A stretch of DNA of 64,000 nucleotides from Parvularcula lutaonensis (GTDB lineage Bacteria > Pseudomonadota > Alphaproteobacteria > Caulobacterales > Parvularculaceae), in NCBI RefSeq assembly GCF_014651915.1, contig NZ_BMXU01000001.1, positions 1,371,501 through 1,435,500 of the forward strand, read 5' to 3'. The translations under genes were made by a program, and so were the position numbers. Numbering within the stretch: the first letter of the stretch is position 1; each line of letters opens with the position of its first letter. Shown piece after piece: positions 7,625 through 16,109 of the stretch. The notes below the pieces were generated by a model. That model was not told the origin of the DNA. It did not search any database and saw nothing but the letters and a program-made list of their open reading frames with translations.

Positions 7625-9832
7625 TTACTGATTACAGTGCTCCGTGCCAAAATAGTGTGTGAGGACGCTCGTCGTGACGGCGTCCCTTTCCTTGTCCGTC
7701 AGAGAGAGCGGCTCCGCAGGCCCGCCGCATGCGGAGGCCACACAACGCCGTCCTGCTTTTGACCGGACGCGGATACGCGTCCTGGCATCGTCGCCGAAAT
7801 TCTCACTGAAATGATCTGATTCCAGCACCTCGCGTGCCGCTTGGCATTGGCCGCTGTGTGCAAGAGCCTCGGCGTGCAACCACCGGACGCGGGCATCCGG
7901 GAGGCTGCCGGGAGCGAATCTCTGCCCAGCGCCCTCGAGGATACTCTCGAGCAGCGTGAGGGCGTCAGCGGGACGGCCATCGTTGAAAGCGATCTCGGCC
8001 TGCAATGTCGTGGAGAGGATCACATCGCGGCTGTTGGGAGCGTACTTCAAAAGGTCCGCATGGACACGGTCTGCGATCTTGCTGGCGGTCTCGCTATCAC
8101 CGCTCCCGTAGAAAAGGGCTTCAGCGGCCCGCAGCCGATAGGCGCTGTCCTGTACGATATCCTTGCCGACGGTGTTTTCATCAGCGATCTTCATGGCTTC
8201 GACAATCGACGCCACCCGGCCATCGAGATCGCCGAGCCGCTCGAGCATCCGCCCGCGCTTGTCCCAGAGGAATTGCCGAAATTGAGGCGACGGCTCGTTC
8301 TCCAGTGCCTTTTCGAGCACCGGCAGCGCGGCTCTCGCATCGCTCTCCTCATAGGTCATCTCGGCAACCGTGGCGGCGGCGGCAGCGTGATTGGCCGTGT
8401 TCGCGCCGGGTCCCTCCGCATACCGCGCGAGATAGCGACGGGCATAGGGGAGCGCCTCGTCCTCCCGGCCAGCGTTGCGCAGGGCGACGTACAGCGCACC
8501 CTCTCCCTGCAGCAGCCAGTAGGGATCCCCATAGCCGGCATCGATCCATGGCTTCAGGATCTCTACGGCCCCATTGAAGTCGTTCTTGTACAGGAGAGTC
8601 CGCCCCACGGTGAAGACGACACGGGCCGCGGCATCGGGCTCGTCCTGCCACGTGGCGTGCGCTTCACGGGCAGCTGTCAGGTAATGCTCCGTAAACGCCT
8701 CTTCGTCAACGCCCAGATCGAATGCAGCACGCTGCATCAGGCTGGCCGTGGTCGCCTGCTGGCCTCCTGTGAACTGCGCGTCCTGCAGGGCGAGCTCTGT
8801 AGCGGCCAGTGATGCGGCCAGCTCCGACCGGCTTTTCGCGACACTGTCGAGGAGAACGAGACTGGCCGTCAGCCCACCGACGAGCGAGACCAAGAGCGCT
8901 GCAGCGGTTACGGACAGAACAGTGTTCCGCCTCACGAAACAGGCGAAGCGGTAGCCATTGCCACCGCCAAAGGCCTCGACGGGCCGATTCTCCAGCACCG
9001 CGCGGATGTCCGACGCGAGACGGTCGACACTGCTGTAGCGGTCCTCCGGGTCAGGAGCTGTAGCCTTGCGGATGATTGCCTGAAGCTCTGGAGAAAGACC
9101 TTCTGTCGTTGGCAATTCGACGCCGCCCGCAGCGTTCCGCTTCGGCAACTTCTCGGTCAGCAGGGTATAGAGGACGAGGCCGAGCGAGAAGACATCCGAA
9201 GCCACCGAAGCAGGCTCGCCTCGCCACTGTTCAGGGGCTGCAAACAGGGCGGTCATGCCGCCTTCCGGGTTGGCCCGGTCCATTGATACGGAAATTCCGA
9301 AATCGATCAGGCGCGGTCGTCCGTCCTTGTCGAGAAGGATGTTTGACGGCTTGATATCCCGGTGAAGCACGAAAGCTCGGTGGGCATAGATCACGGCGTC
9401 ACAGATCTCGAGGAAGAGGCGCAGCCGGTCGTCTCGTGACAGCTCGGGTGGGATTTTCTCCGAAAGCGGCGTGCCTTCGACGAGCTCCATGACGAGGAAA
9501 GGGCGCCCGTCCGGGGCGGTGCCCCCATCGATCACGCGTGTGATTCCGGGGTGCTCCAGCTGTGCGAGCGCCTGCCGCTCCCGGCGGAACTGCTCGGCAG
9601 CTCTGGGATCGGTCAGGGCGACGAGTTTCAGCGCCGCTGTCGCTTCGTAAGCACCGTCGGCCCGTTCGACCTCGTAGACCTCACCCATACCGCCGCGGGC
9701 AATCAGCCTACGGATACGCCACGCGCCGAAGACCGTGCCGGGTTCAGACGATGGTTCGGGACCGGACGAAAGCTCGGGCGCGCTGGTTCTCAGGAAATGT
9801 GTCGGGGCATCGTCGTCGCTGGTTGAGCTCAT
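7625..9832 (-). CDS. Transmembrane Ser/Thr protein kinase with C-terminal tetratricopeptide-like region
   Basis: The product is 735 residues. The kinase domain (about 36-285) has the glycine loop ARGGMGEVYEV, the ATP lysine K69, the catalytic loop HRDIKPSN (D159), DFG at 177-179 and APEQWRGE, so it looks catalytically intact. One transmembrane helix lies at about 305-328. It is followed by about 400 residues of helical, alanine-rich repeats resembling tetratricopeptides, predicted to be extracytoplasmic, with several cysteines near the end. It begins 3 nt after the ECF sigma gene and is the last gene of the unit. Kinases of this build paired with ECF factors are known in several phyla, where phosphorylation can activate the sigma factor; here that is inference. 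Confidence 0.92.
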   Translation of the reverse strand: MSSTSDDDAPTHFLRTSAPELSSGPEPSSEPGTVFGAWRIRRLIARGGMGEVYEVERADGAYEATAALKLVALTDPRAAEQFRRERQALAQLEHPGITRVIDGGTAPDGRPFLVMELVEGTPLSEKIPPELSRDDRLRLFLEICDAVIYAHRAFVLHRDIKPSNILLDKDGRPRLIDFGISVSMDRANPEGGMTALFAAPEQWRGEPASVASDVFSLGLVLYTLLTEKLPKRNAAGGVELPTTEGLSPELQAIIRKATAPDPEDRYSSVDRLASDIRAVLENRPVEAFGGGNGYRFACFVRRNTVLSVTAAALLVSLVGGLTASLVLLDSVAKSRSELAASLAATELALQDAQFTGGQQATTASLMQRAAFDLGVDEEAFTEHYLTAAREAHATWQDEPDAAARVVFTVGRTLLYKNDFNGAVEILKPWIDAGYGDPYWLLQGEGALYVALRNAGREDEALPYARRYLARYAEGPGANTANHAAAAATVAEMTYEESDARAALPVLEKALENEPSPQFRQFLWDKRGRMLERLGDLDGRVASIVEAMKIADENTVGKDIVQDSAYRLRAAEALFYGSGDSETASKIADRVHADLLKYAPNSRDVILSTTLQAEIAFNDGRPADALTLLESILEGAGQRFAPGSLPDARVRWLHAEALAHSGQCQAAREVLESDHFSENFGDDARTRIRVRSKAGRRCVASACGGPAEPLSLTDKERDAVTTSVLTHYFGTEHCNQ

Positions 9833-9835
9833 GGC

Positions 9836-10441
9836 TCACACGGCCATTTGTTGCGCGAGCCAGTTCCTCGCTGCCCGCCATTCGCGCCGGACCGTCCGTG
9901 TCGAGCATCCCATCAGCTCGGCGGTCTCTTCTTCGGTCATGCCCGAGAAGTAACGGGCATCGAGAAGCCGGGGCCATCGCGCGTCCTGCACGCCCATGGC
10001 CGAGATGAGGTTCGTAATCGCAACGATGTCTTCCGGGGTTTCCTCGAACTCCGGAAAAAGCGGCGATGCCTGCTCCATCGGGACCTCGGCGAAGCGGTCG
10101 CGCGAGGCCGTCGTCCTGCGCCGTGCATAGTCGCAGATCACCTGCCTGATCGCGAGAACCGCCGTGCTGACGAAGTGATCGTTCGATGTCCAGGTGACGG
10201 TTCCCGAGAGCTTGAGCAAAGCCTCATGGACGATGTCGTGGGTCAGCAGTGAAATGGGGACCGCGTGGCGTCGCCGCTTTGACCGGGCGATACGCAAAAG
10301 GGCATCGTAATGCTCTTCGACGAGCACCGCGGCGGCCTGCTCTTCCTGCAGTGTGTAGGCGCTGGCCAACTGGTCTTGCAAAGCCCCCATGGAAAGAGGA
10401 TTGCAGAAAACAATACTGGTCGCAAGGCTCGGGGCGTTCAT
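9836..10441 (-). CDS. ECF-type RNA polymerase sigma factor
   Basis: The product is 201 residues. Region 2 lies at about 38-115 (HYDALLRIARSKRR ... LTHDIVHEALLKL ... IRQVICDYARRR). Region 4 is at about 145-198 with a clear helix-turn-helix MTEEETAELMGCSTRTVRRE. The pattern resembles the ECF/Sig-70 families encoded beside Ser/Thr kinases rather than anti-sigma factors, and no anti-sigma gene is present here. The ATG at 10441 lies 3 nt after the barrel gene's stop and has no clear ribosome-binding site, so translation is probably coupled; ATG 10390 is an alternative start. It could control its own operon. Confidence 0.9.
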   Translation of the reverse strand: MNAPSLATSIVFCNPLSMGALQDQLASAYTLQEEQAAAVLVEEHYDALLRIARSKRRRHAVPISLLTHDIVHEALLKLSGTVTWTSNDHFVSTAVLAIRQVICDYARRRTTASRDRFAEVPMEQASPLFPEFEETPEDIVAITNLISAMGVQDARWPRLLDARYFSGMTEEETAELMGCSTRTVRREWRAARNWLAQQMAV

Positions 10442-10444
10442 TGG

Positions 10445-11710
10445 TTACAGGGCAAACCCAATGCTGAGGGTCACGCGGGACGCGTCGCCGAACTGTCCGA
10501 AAAGCCCTTGGCGCGGTCCGTAGAATAGATCGCCGCCCAGCGTGGCGGTCCACGGACCGCCGAGCTGTCGCGTGAGCTCCGTACGAAGAACGCCGTCGCC
10601 CGTCCCATGGGTATGCAGGCTCTCGGCCATCAGGGTCCACCGGTCCGTGCCGAGATCGCGCCGGACCCGCAGGGTGGTCACCACGTCCCGGTCCGGGCGC
10701 ACCGCATCGACGTCGGACGTCAGCTGGTCGATGATGACCTGTGCGTTGAAATACGTCTCGCCGAACGCATACCAGTCAGCACCCGCCCCCACCGTGAGAC
10801 GGCCCGTCTCATCATCCATCGGAAGCGACGCGGGGCGAAGGTTGACGGGCTGGTCGAATACATAGGCGGCCTCGAACCGCAGGACGGCGGCGCCCGCGGG
10901 CCGGACCAGATCGACGCCGAGCATGGTCGTCCGGTCGTGAGCAACCTCCAGTCCGGTTCCGTTGAAGCGCACGACACCTTCAAGGTCAGGCCCGGACAAG
11001 GCTACGAGATGCGCGTCTGTCCTGCCGAAGGACGTTCCGATCCGCGCGCCGAGGCGAGGGCTCTCCCCGAACCCTCCGGGCACGTCTCGCTCGGGATTGG
11101 TGGCGGTCACCCCAACTTCGTATCCACCGCGGAACCGCGGCGCTACCGGCTCGAAGGCGTCGCCAGGCGCAGCGACCTGTGTGACGCTCCCGAAGGGCGC
11201 CGCGGCGAAATCATAGGACAGACGGCCGACCTCGCCCCGGAGCCGCGCCGCCCAGACGGGGATCCGGTCGGGTCTCGGTTCCCTCGCGACCCACTCGGTC
11301 AACCTCTGGGGATTGAAGCCGTCCGTGATCCGAACACCATCGAGGACACCCCAGGCGACCGTCTGCTTCCCCAGCGTCAGGCGAGAATGTCCGAGGTCGG
11401 CCTCGAGCGTGACATGATCGAGTTCCAACCTGGCATCGTCGCCGATCTCAAGCGGCTGTTCAGCATCCGCGAAGCCGTCCAGTCGCCCGAGCCCTGTCCG
11501 AGATCCCGCGGCTTCGATCCGCACCCCCGCACGGAAGGAGAGCCACGCCGAGAGCTCCTCGCGCAGCTCCGGGCGGAGCAAGGCATAGGTCTGAGCGACG
11601 CCGTCCCCATCGGCCGCCATCCTGAGTTCGCCGTCCAGCCGCAAAGGGTGTGCCCTCGCCTGGCCCAACAACATAACCGTCAGCACTGTGAGCGATGCAA
11701 GTCTTATCAC
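10445..11710 (-). CDS. Outer-membrane beta-barrel protein of the exporter operon
   Basis: The product is 421 residues with a signal peptide (MIRLASLTVLTVMLLGQARA) and alternating amphipathic strands throughout, ending in an aromatic/hydrophobic final strand (DASRVTLSIGFAL) as in barrel proteins. Segments such as LTLGKQTVAWGVLDGVRITDGFNP and RIPVWAARLRGEVGRLSYDF resemble DUF1302-like outer-membrane proteins often found with MMPL exporters. The start is GTG at 11710, overlapping the TGA of the LolA-like gene (GTGA). It probably forms the outer-membrane end of an envelope transport route together with the two genes before it. Confidence 0.75.
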   Translation of the reverse strand: MIRLASLTVLTVMLLGQARAHPLRLDGELRMAADGDGVAQTYALLRPELREELSAWLSFRAGVRIEAAGSRTGLGRLDGFADAEQPLEIGDDARLELDHVTLEADLGHSRLTLGKQTVAWGVLDGVRITDGFNPQRLTEWVAREPRPDRIPVWAARLRGEVGRLSYDFAAAPFGSVTQVAAPGDAFEPVAPRFRGGYEVGVTATNPERDVPGGFGESPRLGARIGTSFGRTDAHLVALSGPDLEGVVRFNGTGLEVAHDRTTMLGVDLVRPAGAAVLRFEAAYVFDQPVNLRPASLPMDDETGRLTVGAGADWYAFGETYFNAQVIIDQLTSDVDAVRPDRDVVTTLRVRRDLGTDRWTLMAESLHTHGTGDGVLRTELTRQLGGPWTATLGGDLFYGPRQGLFGQFGDASRVTLSIGFAL

Positions 11711-12480
11711 GGAAGCTGGCTTCCGGCCCGGTCAAGGTCGCGCGCATCGAACAGCGTGGCGCTCAGTCCCCGGGCGACGCGGGAGTCGTCAACGCGGACA
11801 GAAGTCGACCGTCCGGTCTTGTGGTTGACGACCTCGAAGGACTTGGCAGTCCAACTGTCACCAACACGCTGAACTTCATTTACCTCGATTGTCTTCAGCG
11901 GTTCGCCTTCGGGATCTGCGAAATCGATGAGCATAGGGAACCAGGTCTCGGGATCGATCTCGGCCCGGAACCCTCCATAGCCGGTTTCTCGGGCGACCTG
12001 CGGGCTCTTGGATGTCCCGATCAGGACGAGGCGACCGTTCTTCTCACCGCCCGCCTCGAAGTCATAGTCGGCGAGGCCGAATTTGAAGTCGTCCTTGACA
12101 TCGCCATAGGTCAGTTCCGTGGCCATGAACCGGCCAGACCTGTCCGTCGAAGGGATACGCCGCACTCTCTCCGTTGACGGAAGGAAAAGCCAGGTCTCGT
12201 CGGCCGCTTCGGGGGCGACGTAATCGAAGCTGAGAAAGGCCGTATCGCGAATATTGGCGGGACGGTCGAAGAGCAGCAGCATGCGGCTGACTTCATCTGT
12301 CTCGCGCACGGCCAGGCGTGCGGTCCGCTCTCGCTCCCGTCCCTTGCTATCCCGGAGCGTAAATGTGATCTGGCCTGTTCGCTCATCGTCAGCGATGCGG
12401 TTAGCGATCTTCTCGGCAATCGCCTCGCCGGACATCGCTTGGGTGACGGCCAGAAGGCAGACGGCGGCAAGTTCAAGCAT
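11707..12480 (-). CDS. LolA-like outer-membrane lipoprotein-sorting family protein
   Basis: The product is 257 residues from ATG 12480, which has an AAAAGG ribosome-binding site and gives a signal peptide (MLELAAVCLLAVTQAMSG). The beta-rich domain includes RLLLF-type and ETWLFLPSTERVRRIPSTDRSGRFMATE segments and YGGFRAEIDPETWFPMLIDF. These match the LolA-like 'outer membrane lipoprotein-sorting protein' family that accompanies MMPL exporters. Such proteins are thought to carry lipids or lipidated cargo across the periplasm. It overlaps the exporter gene by 8 nt and the barrel gene by 4 nt. Confidence 0.85.
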   Translation of the reverse strand: MLELAAVCLLAVTQAMSGEAIAEKIANRIADDERTGQITFTLRDSKGRERERTARLAVRETDEVSRMLLLFDRPANIRDTAFLSFDYVAPEAADETWLFLPSTERVRRIPSTDRSGRFMATELTYGDVKDDFKFGLADYDFEAGGEKNGRLVLIGTSKSPQVARETGYGGFRAEIDPETWFPMLIDFADPEGEPLKTIEVNEVQRVGDSWTAKSFEVVNHKTGRSTSVRVDDSRVARGLSATLFDARDLDRAGSQLP

Positions 12481-14782
12481 GAGCCTTTTGCTTTCCACGC
12501 TGATAAAGCGCTGTGAGTGCGGGAATGAGGATGAGCGCACCGAGAAGGCTTCCGACCGCCGAGGAGGCGATGAGAAGACCGAACCATCGCAGGACGGGAG
12601 TGCCGCTGGTCGCGACCACGCAGAAACCCGCCGCGAGGCTCAGGGCACTGAAAAGGCATGCACGCATCACCGTGTCGTAGCCAGCAGGCAGGAGCTGCCC
12701 CGGCGACTTGGGTTCCGCCTTGAGCGCCTTGGTCAGGTGGATGCCGAAATCCACCCCGAGACCGGCGGCGATCGCTGCACACATCGACGTTGCCGGCGCC
12801 AGATCGATGCCGAACACCGCCATCGCGGCATAGAGCAGCAGGATCCCCGTCATGACGGGAACGATCGCGATGAGTCCCTGGCGCAGGCTCGACAGCACGA
12901 CCACGGTCGCGATGAAAACGAAGAGGACTGCCGCGCCGATCGTCCGGGCGTGACTGGCCCGCAGCGCCTTCATCCAGCCATCGTTCACCGCCAGGCGGCC
13001 GCTCACCTGGACATCGATACCGGTGTCCGCTGAAGCGTCCGCGGCGATAGAGGCGAGTTCCTCGACCAACGGTTCGTTGGCGGAGAATTTCCCCGTTGCG
13101 GCATGGCCCCGAAGCCTCGTGTAGCGGCGCCCGAAATCGATCTGGTTGTCGAAGTCCTCGGGTTCTCCGCTGGCCTCGTACAACAGCATGTATTCAGCAG
13201 GCGCATGGTCCGAGGTCGGCAGGCTGCCCGGCTGCGCACCGGTGAGGCGCTCGTGCATCAGGGAAATCTGTTCACTGAAGGCGCTGACGGTCCGGATGCC
13301 CTCGAGGGCTTCGAAGCGCTGCTGGAGGTCGTCCACCTTGGCCACGGCATCAGCGGTAAGGAGGCCACCGTCCTCGCCTGTATCAACGATGAGATCGACA
13401 ACATTTCCGCCGTCGAACCGTTCCTGCAGGATCTGGTCGGCCTGGAGGACAGGGTCACCTGCGAGAAAGTAGTTGTCTCGCTCATAGTCGAACCTGACCT
13501 GCAACGCGAATGCGAGAGCGACCGCGAGGAAAAATCCGGTCAGGATACAGGCCAGGAGAGGCCGCTCTGCCGATGCGGTTGCGAGACCCCTCAGTATCCG
13601 ATCCATCCAACTCGCGGAGGTCCCTGCGCCTTTCCGGTCGGCGAGATACACCTGAACCGCGGGCAGGAAGGTCAGGCTGAGAACACCGGCGGCCATCGTC
13701 CCCGCGGCCGCGACGAGTCCGAACTCGGCCACGGGAACCATGGGCGAGCCGACCGCCAGGCCGAGAAAACCCAAGGCGGTCGTCACACTGGTCAGAATGA
13801 TCGGCGTTGCGACATCGCGCATGGCACGACCCATCGCTGCCCGGCGGGACAGCTCTGGATGAAGCCTCCGCTGCCGCTGAAAGGCAAGGGTGAGGTGAAT
13901 GCTATCGGCCACCGCGATGGCCATGACGACAACTGGCAGTGCCGTGGTGATGAGATAGTAGCGACCGTCCATCAGGCCGATGGATCCGACGGCCACGATG
14001 GCTGCGCCCGCAACAACGATAAAGGGTGCGATGATCGCCGTCGGGCGCTTCAGGGCCCATAGCAGGAAGAGGGCAATCACGACGGCAGCAAGGGGAAGGA
14101 AGACTTTCGTGTCATCCGCGATTCGTTCAGCCAACCGACTGTTCATGGTCGCCACGCCTGTCAGGTGGACCTCGACACCGGGTGGCGCCAACCGCTGAGC
14201 GAGGTTTCTCACTTCGCTGACGACCTGTTCGGCGTGGTTCGGATCATCGACCGGAACGATTGCGGCCAGCGCATCCCCTGTATGAGCGATGAGCGTTCCT
14301 TGGAACGGAGGCATCGACGCAACCAGCTGTTCAGCCGCCTCGGGATCGATCGGGTCGCCAACGATCAGTGGCGCTTCGAGATCGCCTGCATCATTGGTGA
14401 CGATGGCCCTTTTCGACGCGAGGCTCATCACGCCCGGGGCGACGCCGCCGATCTCTTGGACCTCTTCCGTGAAGGCCCTGAGGGCGCTCAGCAGTGGTTC
14501 ATTGAGAGCCGATTTGCCCTCTTTCTCGGCAAAGACGACGATAATCGGGTCTTCGATACCGAAGGTCTCGCGAGCGAAGTCTCGCGCAGCGACGGCGGGG
14601 TGGTCATTCGCAACGAAGGCATCGACCGATGAATCCTTCTGGACCAGCGTCAATCCGTAGACAAACCAAAAGAGCGGGAGAAGGGAAATCAGCACGGTCA
14701 GCCAGGGTGCCGCCAGCAGGATATCCTGCCAGGTCCGATTACCCGTCGTGCGCGCCATCCCGGCAGAGCCAATCGCTTTCAT
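12473..14782 (-). CDS. RND-superfamily MMPL exporter
   Basis: The product is 769 residues with about 12 transmembrane helices in two homologous halves, each with a large periplasmic loop. The paired proton-relay segments MAIAVADSIHLTLAF and GLGVDFGIHLTKAL lie in the middle helices of each half, as in the HAE3/MMPL group that exports lipids, hopanoids or other hydrophobic molecules. ATG 14782 is preferred; GTG 14788 and ATG 14758 are alternatives. It is the first gene of the unit leading to the LolA-like protein, barrel, ECF factor and kinase. The 121 nt upstream (14783-14903) must hold the promoter unless transcription reads in from the VPLPA-CTERM gene. Confidence 0.92.
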   Translation of the reverse strand: MKAIGSAGMARTTGNRTWQDILLAAPWLTVLISLLPLFWFVYGLTLVQKDSSVDAFVANDHPAVAARDFARETFGIEDPIIVVFAEKEGKSALNEPLLSALRAFTEEVQEIGGVAPGVMSLASKRAIVTNDAGDLEAPLIVGDPIDPEAAEQLVASMPPFQGTLIAHTGDALAAIVPVDDPNHAEQVVSEVRNLAQRLAPPGVEVHLTGVATMNSRLAERIADDTKVFLPLAAVVIALFLLWALKRPTAIIAPFIVVAGAAIVAVGSIGLMDGRYYLITTALPVVVMAIAVADSIHLTLAFQRQRRLHPELSRRAAMGRAMRDVATPIILTSVTTALGFLGLAVGSPMVPVAEFGLVAAAGTMAAGVLSLTFLPAVQVYLADRKGAGTSASWMDRILRGLATASAERPLLACILTGFFLAVALAFALQVRFDYERDNYFLAGDPVLQADQILQERFDGGNVVDLIVDTGEDGGLLTADAVAKVDDLQQRFEALEGIRTVSAFSEQISLMHERLTGAQPGSLPTSDHAPAEYMLLYEASGEPEDFDNQIDFGRRYTRLRGHAATGKFSANEPLVEELASIAADASADTGIDVQVSGRLAVNDGWMKALRASHARTIGAAVLFVFIATVVVLSSLRQGLIAIVPVMTGILLLYAAMAVFGIDLAPATSMCAAIAAGLGVDFGIHLTKALKAEPKSPGQLLPAGYDTVMRACLFSALSLAAGFCVVATSGTPVLRWFGLLIASSAVGSLLGALILIPALTALYQRGKQKAHA

Positions 14783-14903
14783 TGTCACGCTTTTCCGGTC
14801 ACTCGATGCGGATACGACCGGGGCGGGCGAATCCGGCCATTGGGTGGGAAAGATTCTGACCCAAGGACGGAAACGCCGGCCCCTGCCGCTCCCCCTGTGC
14901 CTG

Positions 14904-15575
14904 TCAGGCTTTCGGCTTGCGTTGTTTGGAACGGGCGAAGCCGAGGCTCGCCAGACCCGCTGCGAAGAGCGGCAGTGCGCCCGGAATGGGGACGGGGTTT
15001 GTGGGCGCCGGCGTGAAGTCGATCGTCAGGATCGGACTGAACGCAGCACCAAAGCCCTGCTCCATCGACAAGAACGCCAGCGAGGCGAAACTGTCGGTCT
15101 CGAGCCGCAGGGTGAGAAGCCCGCCGAGCTGCGCCTGCAGAGGCAAGAGTTGGGTGAGGTTGAAGTTGAAGATGTCGAGCTGGCTGCCGCCGGTCGGGAT
15201 GCTGCCGTCGAAGACCTGCGTTCCGGCTGCACCGAAGTCAGCAATGGTGACCGCGCCGTCTCCTCCATAAGCGAAGATATCGACTTCCGCCGTTGCGCCG
15301 ATGGCGTTGCTGACCGGACGGGCGAGCGCTAGGCTGAGGCTCGCAGCATTGACTGTAGCGCCGGGCCCAATAGCGCCGAGGTCGAACTCCAGCACGCCAT
15401 TGACGATGTTCACGCCAGACTGGACCACGCTGATGGTATCGCTGGTCGTGTCCACGGAATCGCCGCCGAACGTTTTGACCGTGCCGTCGTCCGTGGCCGT
15501 GAATTGGATGGTGGCCGCGCTCGCCTGCCCCCCCAGGAGTGCTGCGCCCATGGCGCCGATCAGAAGTCTTCTCAT
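14904..15575 (-). CDS. Secreted protein with VPLPA/PEP-CTERM-type sorting signal
   Basis: The product is 223 residues. A signal peptide (MRRLLIGAMGAALLGGQASA) is followed by a beta-rich domain of unknown function. The C-terminus has the sorting pattern VPIPGALPLFAAGLASLGFA followed by the basic tail RSKQRKPK, close to the VPLPA-CTERM form of exosortase signals. The ATG at 15575 is chosen over an in-frame TTG at 15587 because GGGGAC lies directly upstream. Such proteins are processed by exosortase and often belong to surface or extracellular matrix; no exosortase is in the window. It lies upstream of the MMPL operon on the same strand with a 121 nt gap. Confidence 0.78.
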   Translation of the reverse strand: MRRLLIGAMGAALLGGQASAATIQFTATDDGTVKTFGGDSVDTTSDTISVVQSGVNIVNGVLEFDLGAIGPGATVNAASLSLALARPVSNAIGATAEVDIFAYGGDGAVTIADFGAAGTQVFDGSIPTGGSQLDIFNFNLTQLLPLQAQLGGLLTLRLETDSFASLAFLSMEQGFGAAFSPILTIDFTPAPTNPVPIPGALPLFAAGLASLGFARSKQRKPKA

Positions 15576-15906
15576 TTTCGTCCCCAACTTACTGGTTTAC
15601 CTGCGACGAAACCCGCCGCTGAGAAGGAAACGTCCAAGGACCAGCAATCCGGCCAAATTATTTTGCCGCTGCGGTATCTTCAGGATCGAACGCCGCTATC
15701 CTGCCGCTTTCCGCTGTCTTTTCCGGACTCATTTGCCTGTCCCGTGGCACAGCTCTGGAGCGTCACAGGATCATCGGCCCAAGACGCTTCGGGACCTGGC
15801 CGGAAGCTGCTCCCAAGCCAAAGGTCCACCCCTCAGGCCCGCAAGATGCGGGGCACACGTCCGATGCGCTTGAAGCGCATCGCTATGTCATTGGAAAAAA
15901 AGATAA
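15576..15906. other. 331-nt intergenic region with a perfect inverted repeat
   Basis: No credible coding frame is seen. The region holds the upstream side of the VPLPA-CTERM gene and the downstream side of tRNA-Ser. An inverted repeat with 10-nt arms CGATGCGCTT (15862-15871) and AAGCGCATCG (15873-15882) around one central G is perfect. On the minus strand a run of seven T residues (15894-15901 region) follows the tRNA CCA end and may assist termination. Confidence 0.7.
15862..15882. repeat. Perfect 21-nt inverted repeat downstream of tRNA-Ser
   Basis: Arms CGATGCGCTT and AAGCGCATCG are perfectly complementary around a single G. As RNA the loop would be tight and no T tract adjoins it, so a DNA-binding dimer site is at least as likely as a terminator. 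No partner copy was noticed elsewhere in the window. Confidence 0.6.
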
Positions 15907-15996
15907 TGGCGGAGAGAGAGGGATTCGAACCCTCGGTACGGTTACCCGCACAACGGTTTTCGAGACCGCCCCGTTCGACCACTCCGGCACCTCTCC
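15907..15996 (-). tRNA. tRNA-Ser (anticodon CGA)
   Basis: Read on the minus strand, the 90 nt fold into a serine tRNA. The acceptor stem GGAGAGG pairs with TCTCTCC (one G-T pair). The anticodon loop CTCGAAA gives anticodon CGA, which reads UCG. A long variable arm typical of class II tRNAs follows (GCGGGTAACCGTACC region), then the T-arm GAGGGTTCGAATCCCTC. The discriminator is G, and CCA is encoded (15909-15907). A T-rich stretch follows directly. Confidence 0.96.
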
Positions 15997-16109
15997 GGGG
16001 AAGCGGCTCACTAGTCGAAAGGCTGCGCCGTTGGCAAGAGGTTTTGCGAACGAAATCGTGCGGTATCCCGCGCTTGGAACTGCGGGCCTTTGCGCCTATC
16101 AGTGAGGTC

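Noticed and set aside
7625-9832. Kinase as part of a phage-defence or toxin system
   Set aside because: Domain order, transmembrane helix and the ECF partner fit a signalling kinase, and no defence genes are nearby.
15862-15996. Integration (att) site at tRNA-Ser
   Set aside because: No integrase, no direct repeat of the tRNA 3' end and no change in gene character next to it.
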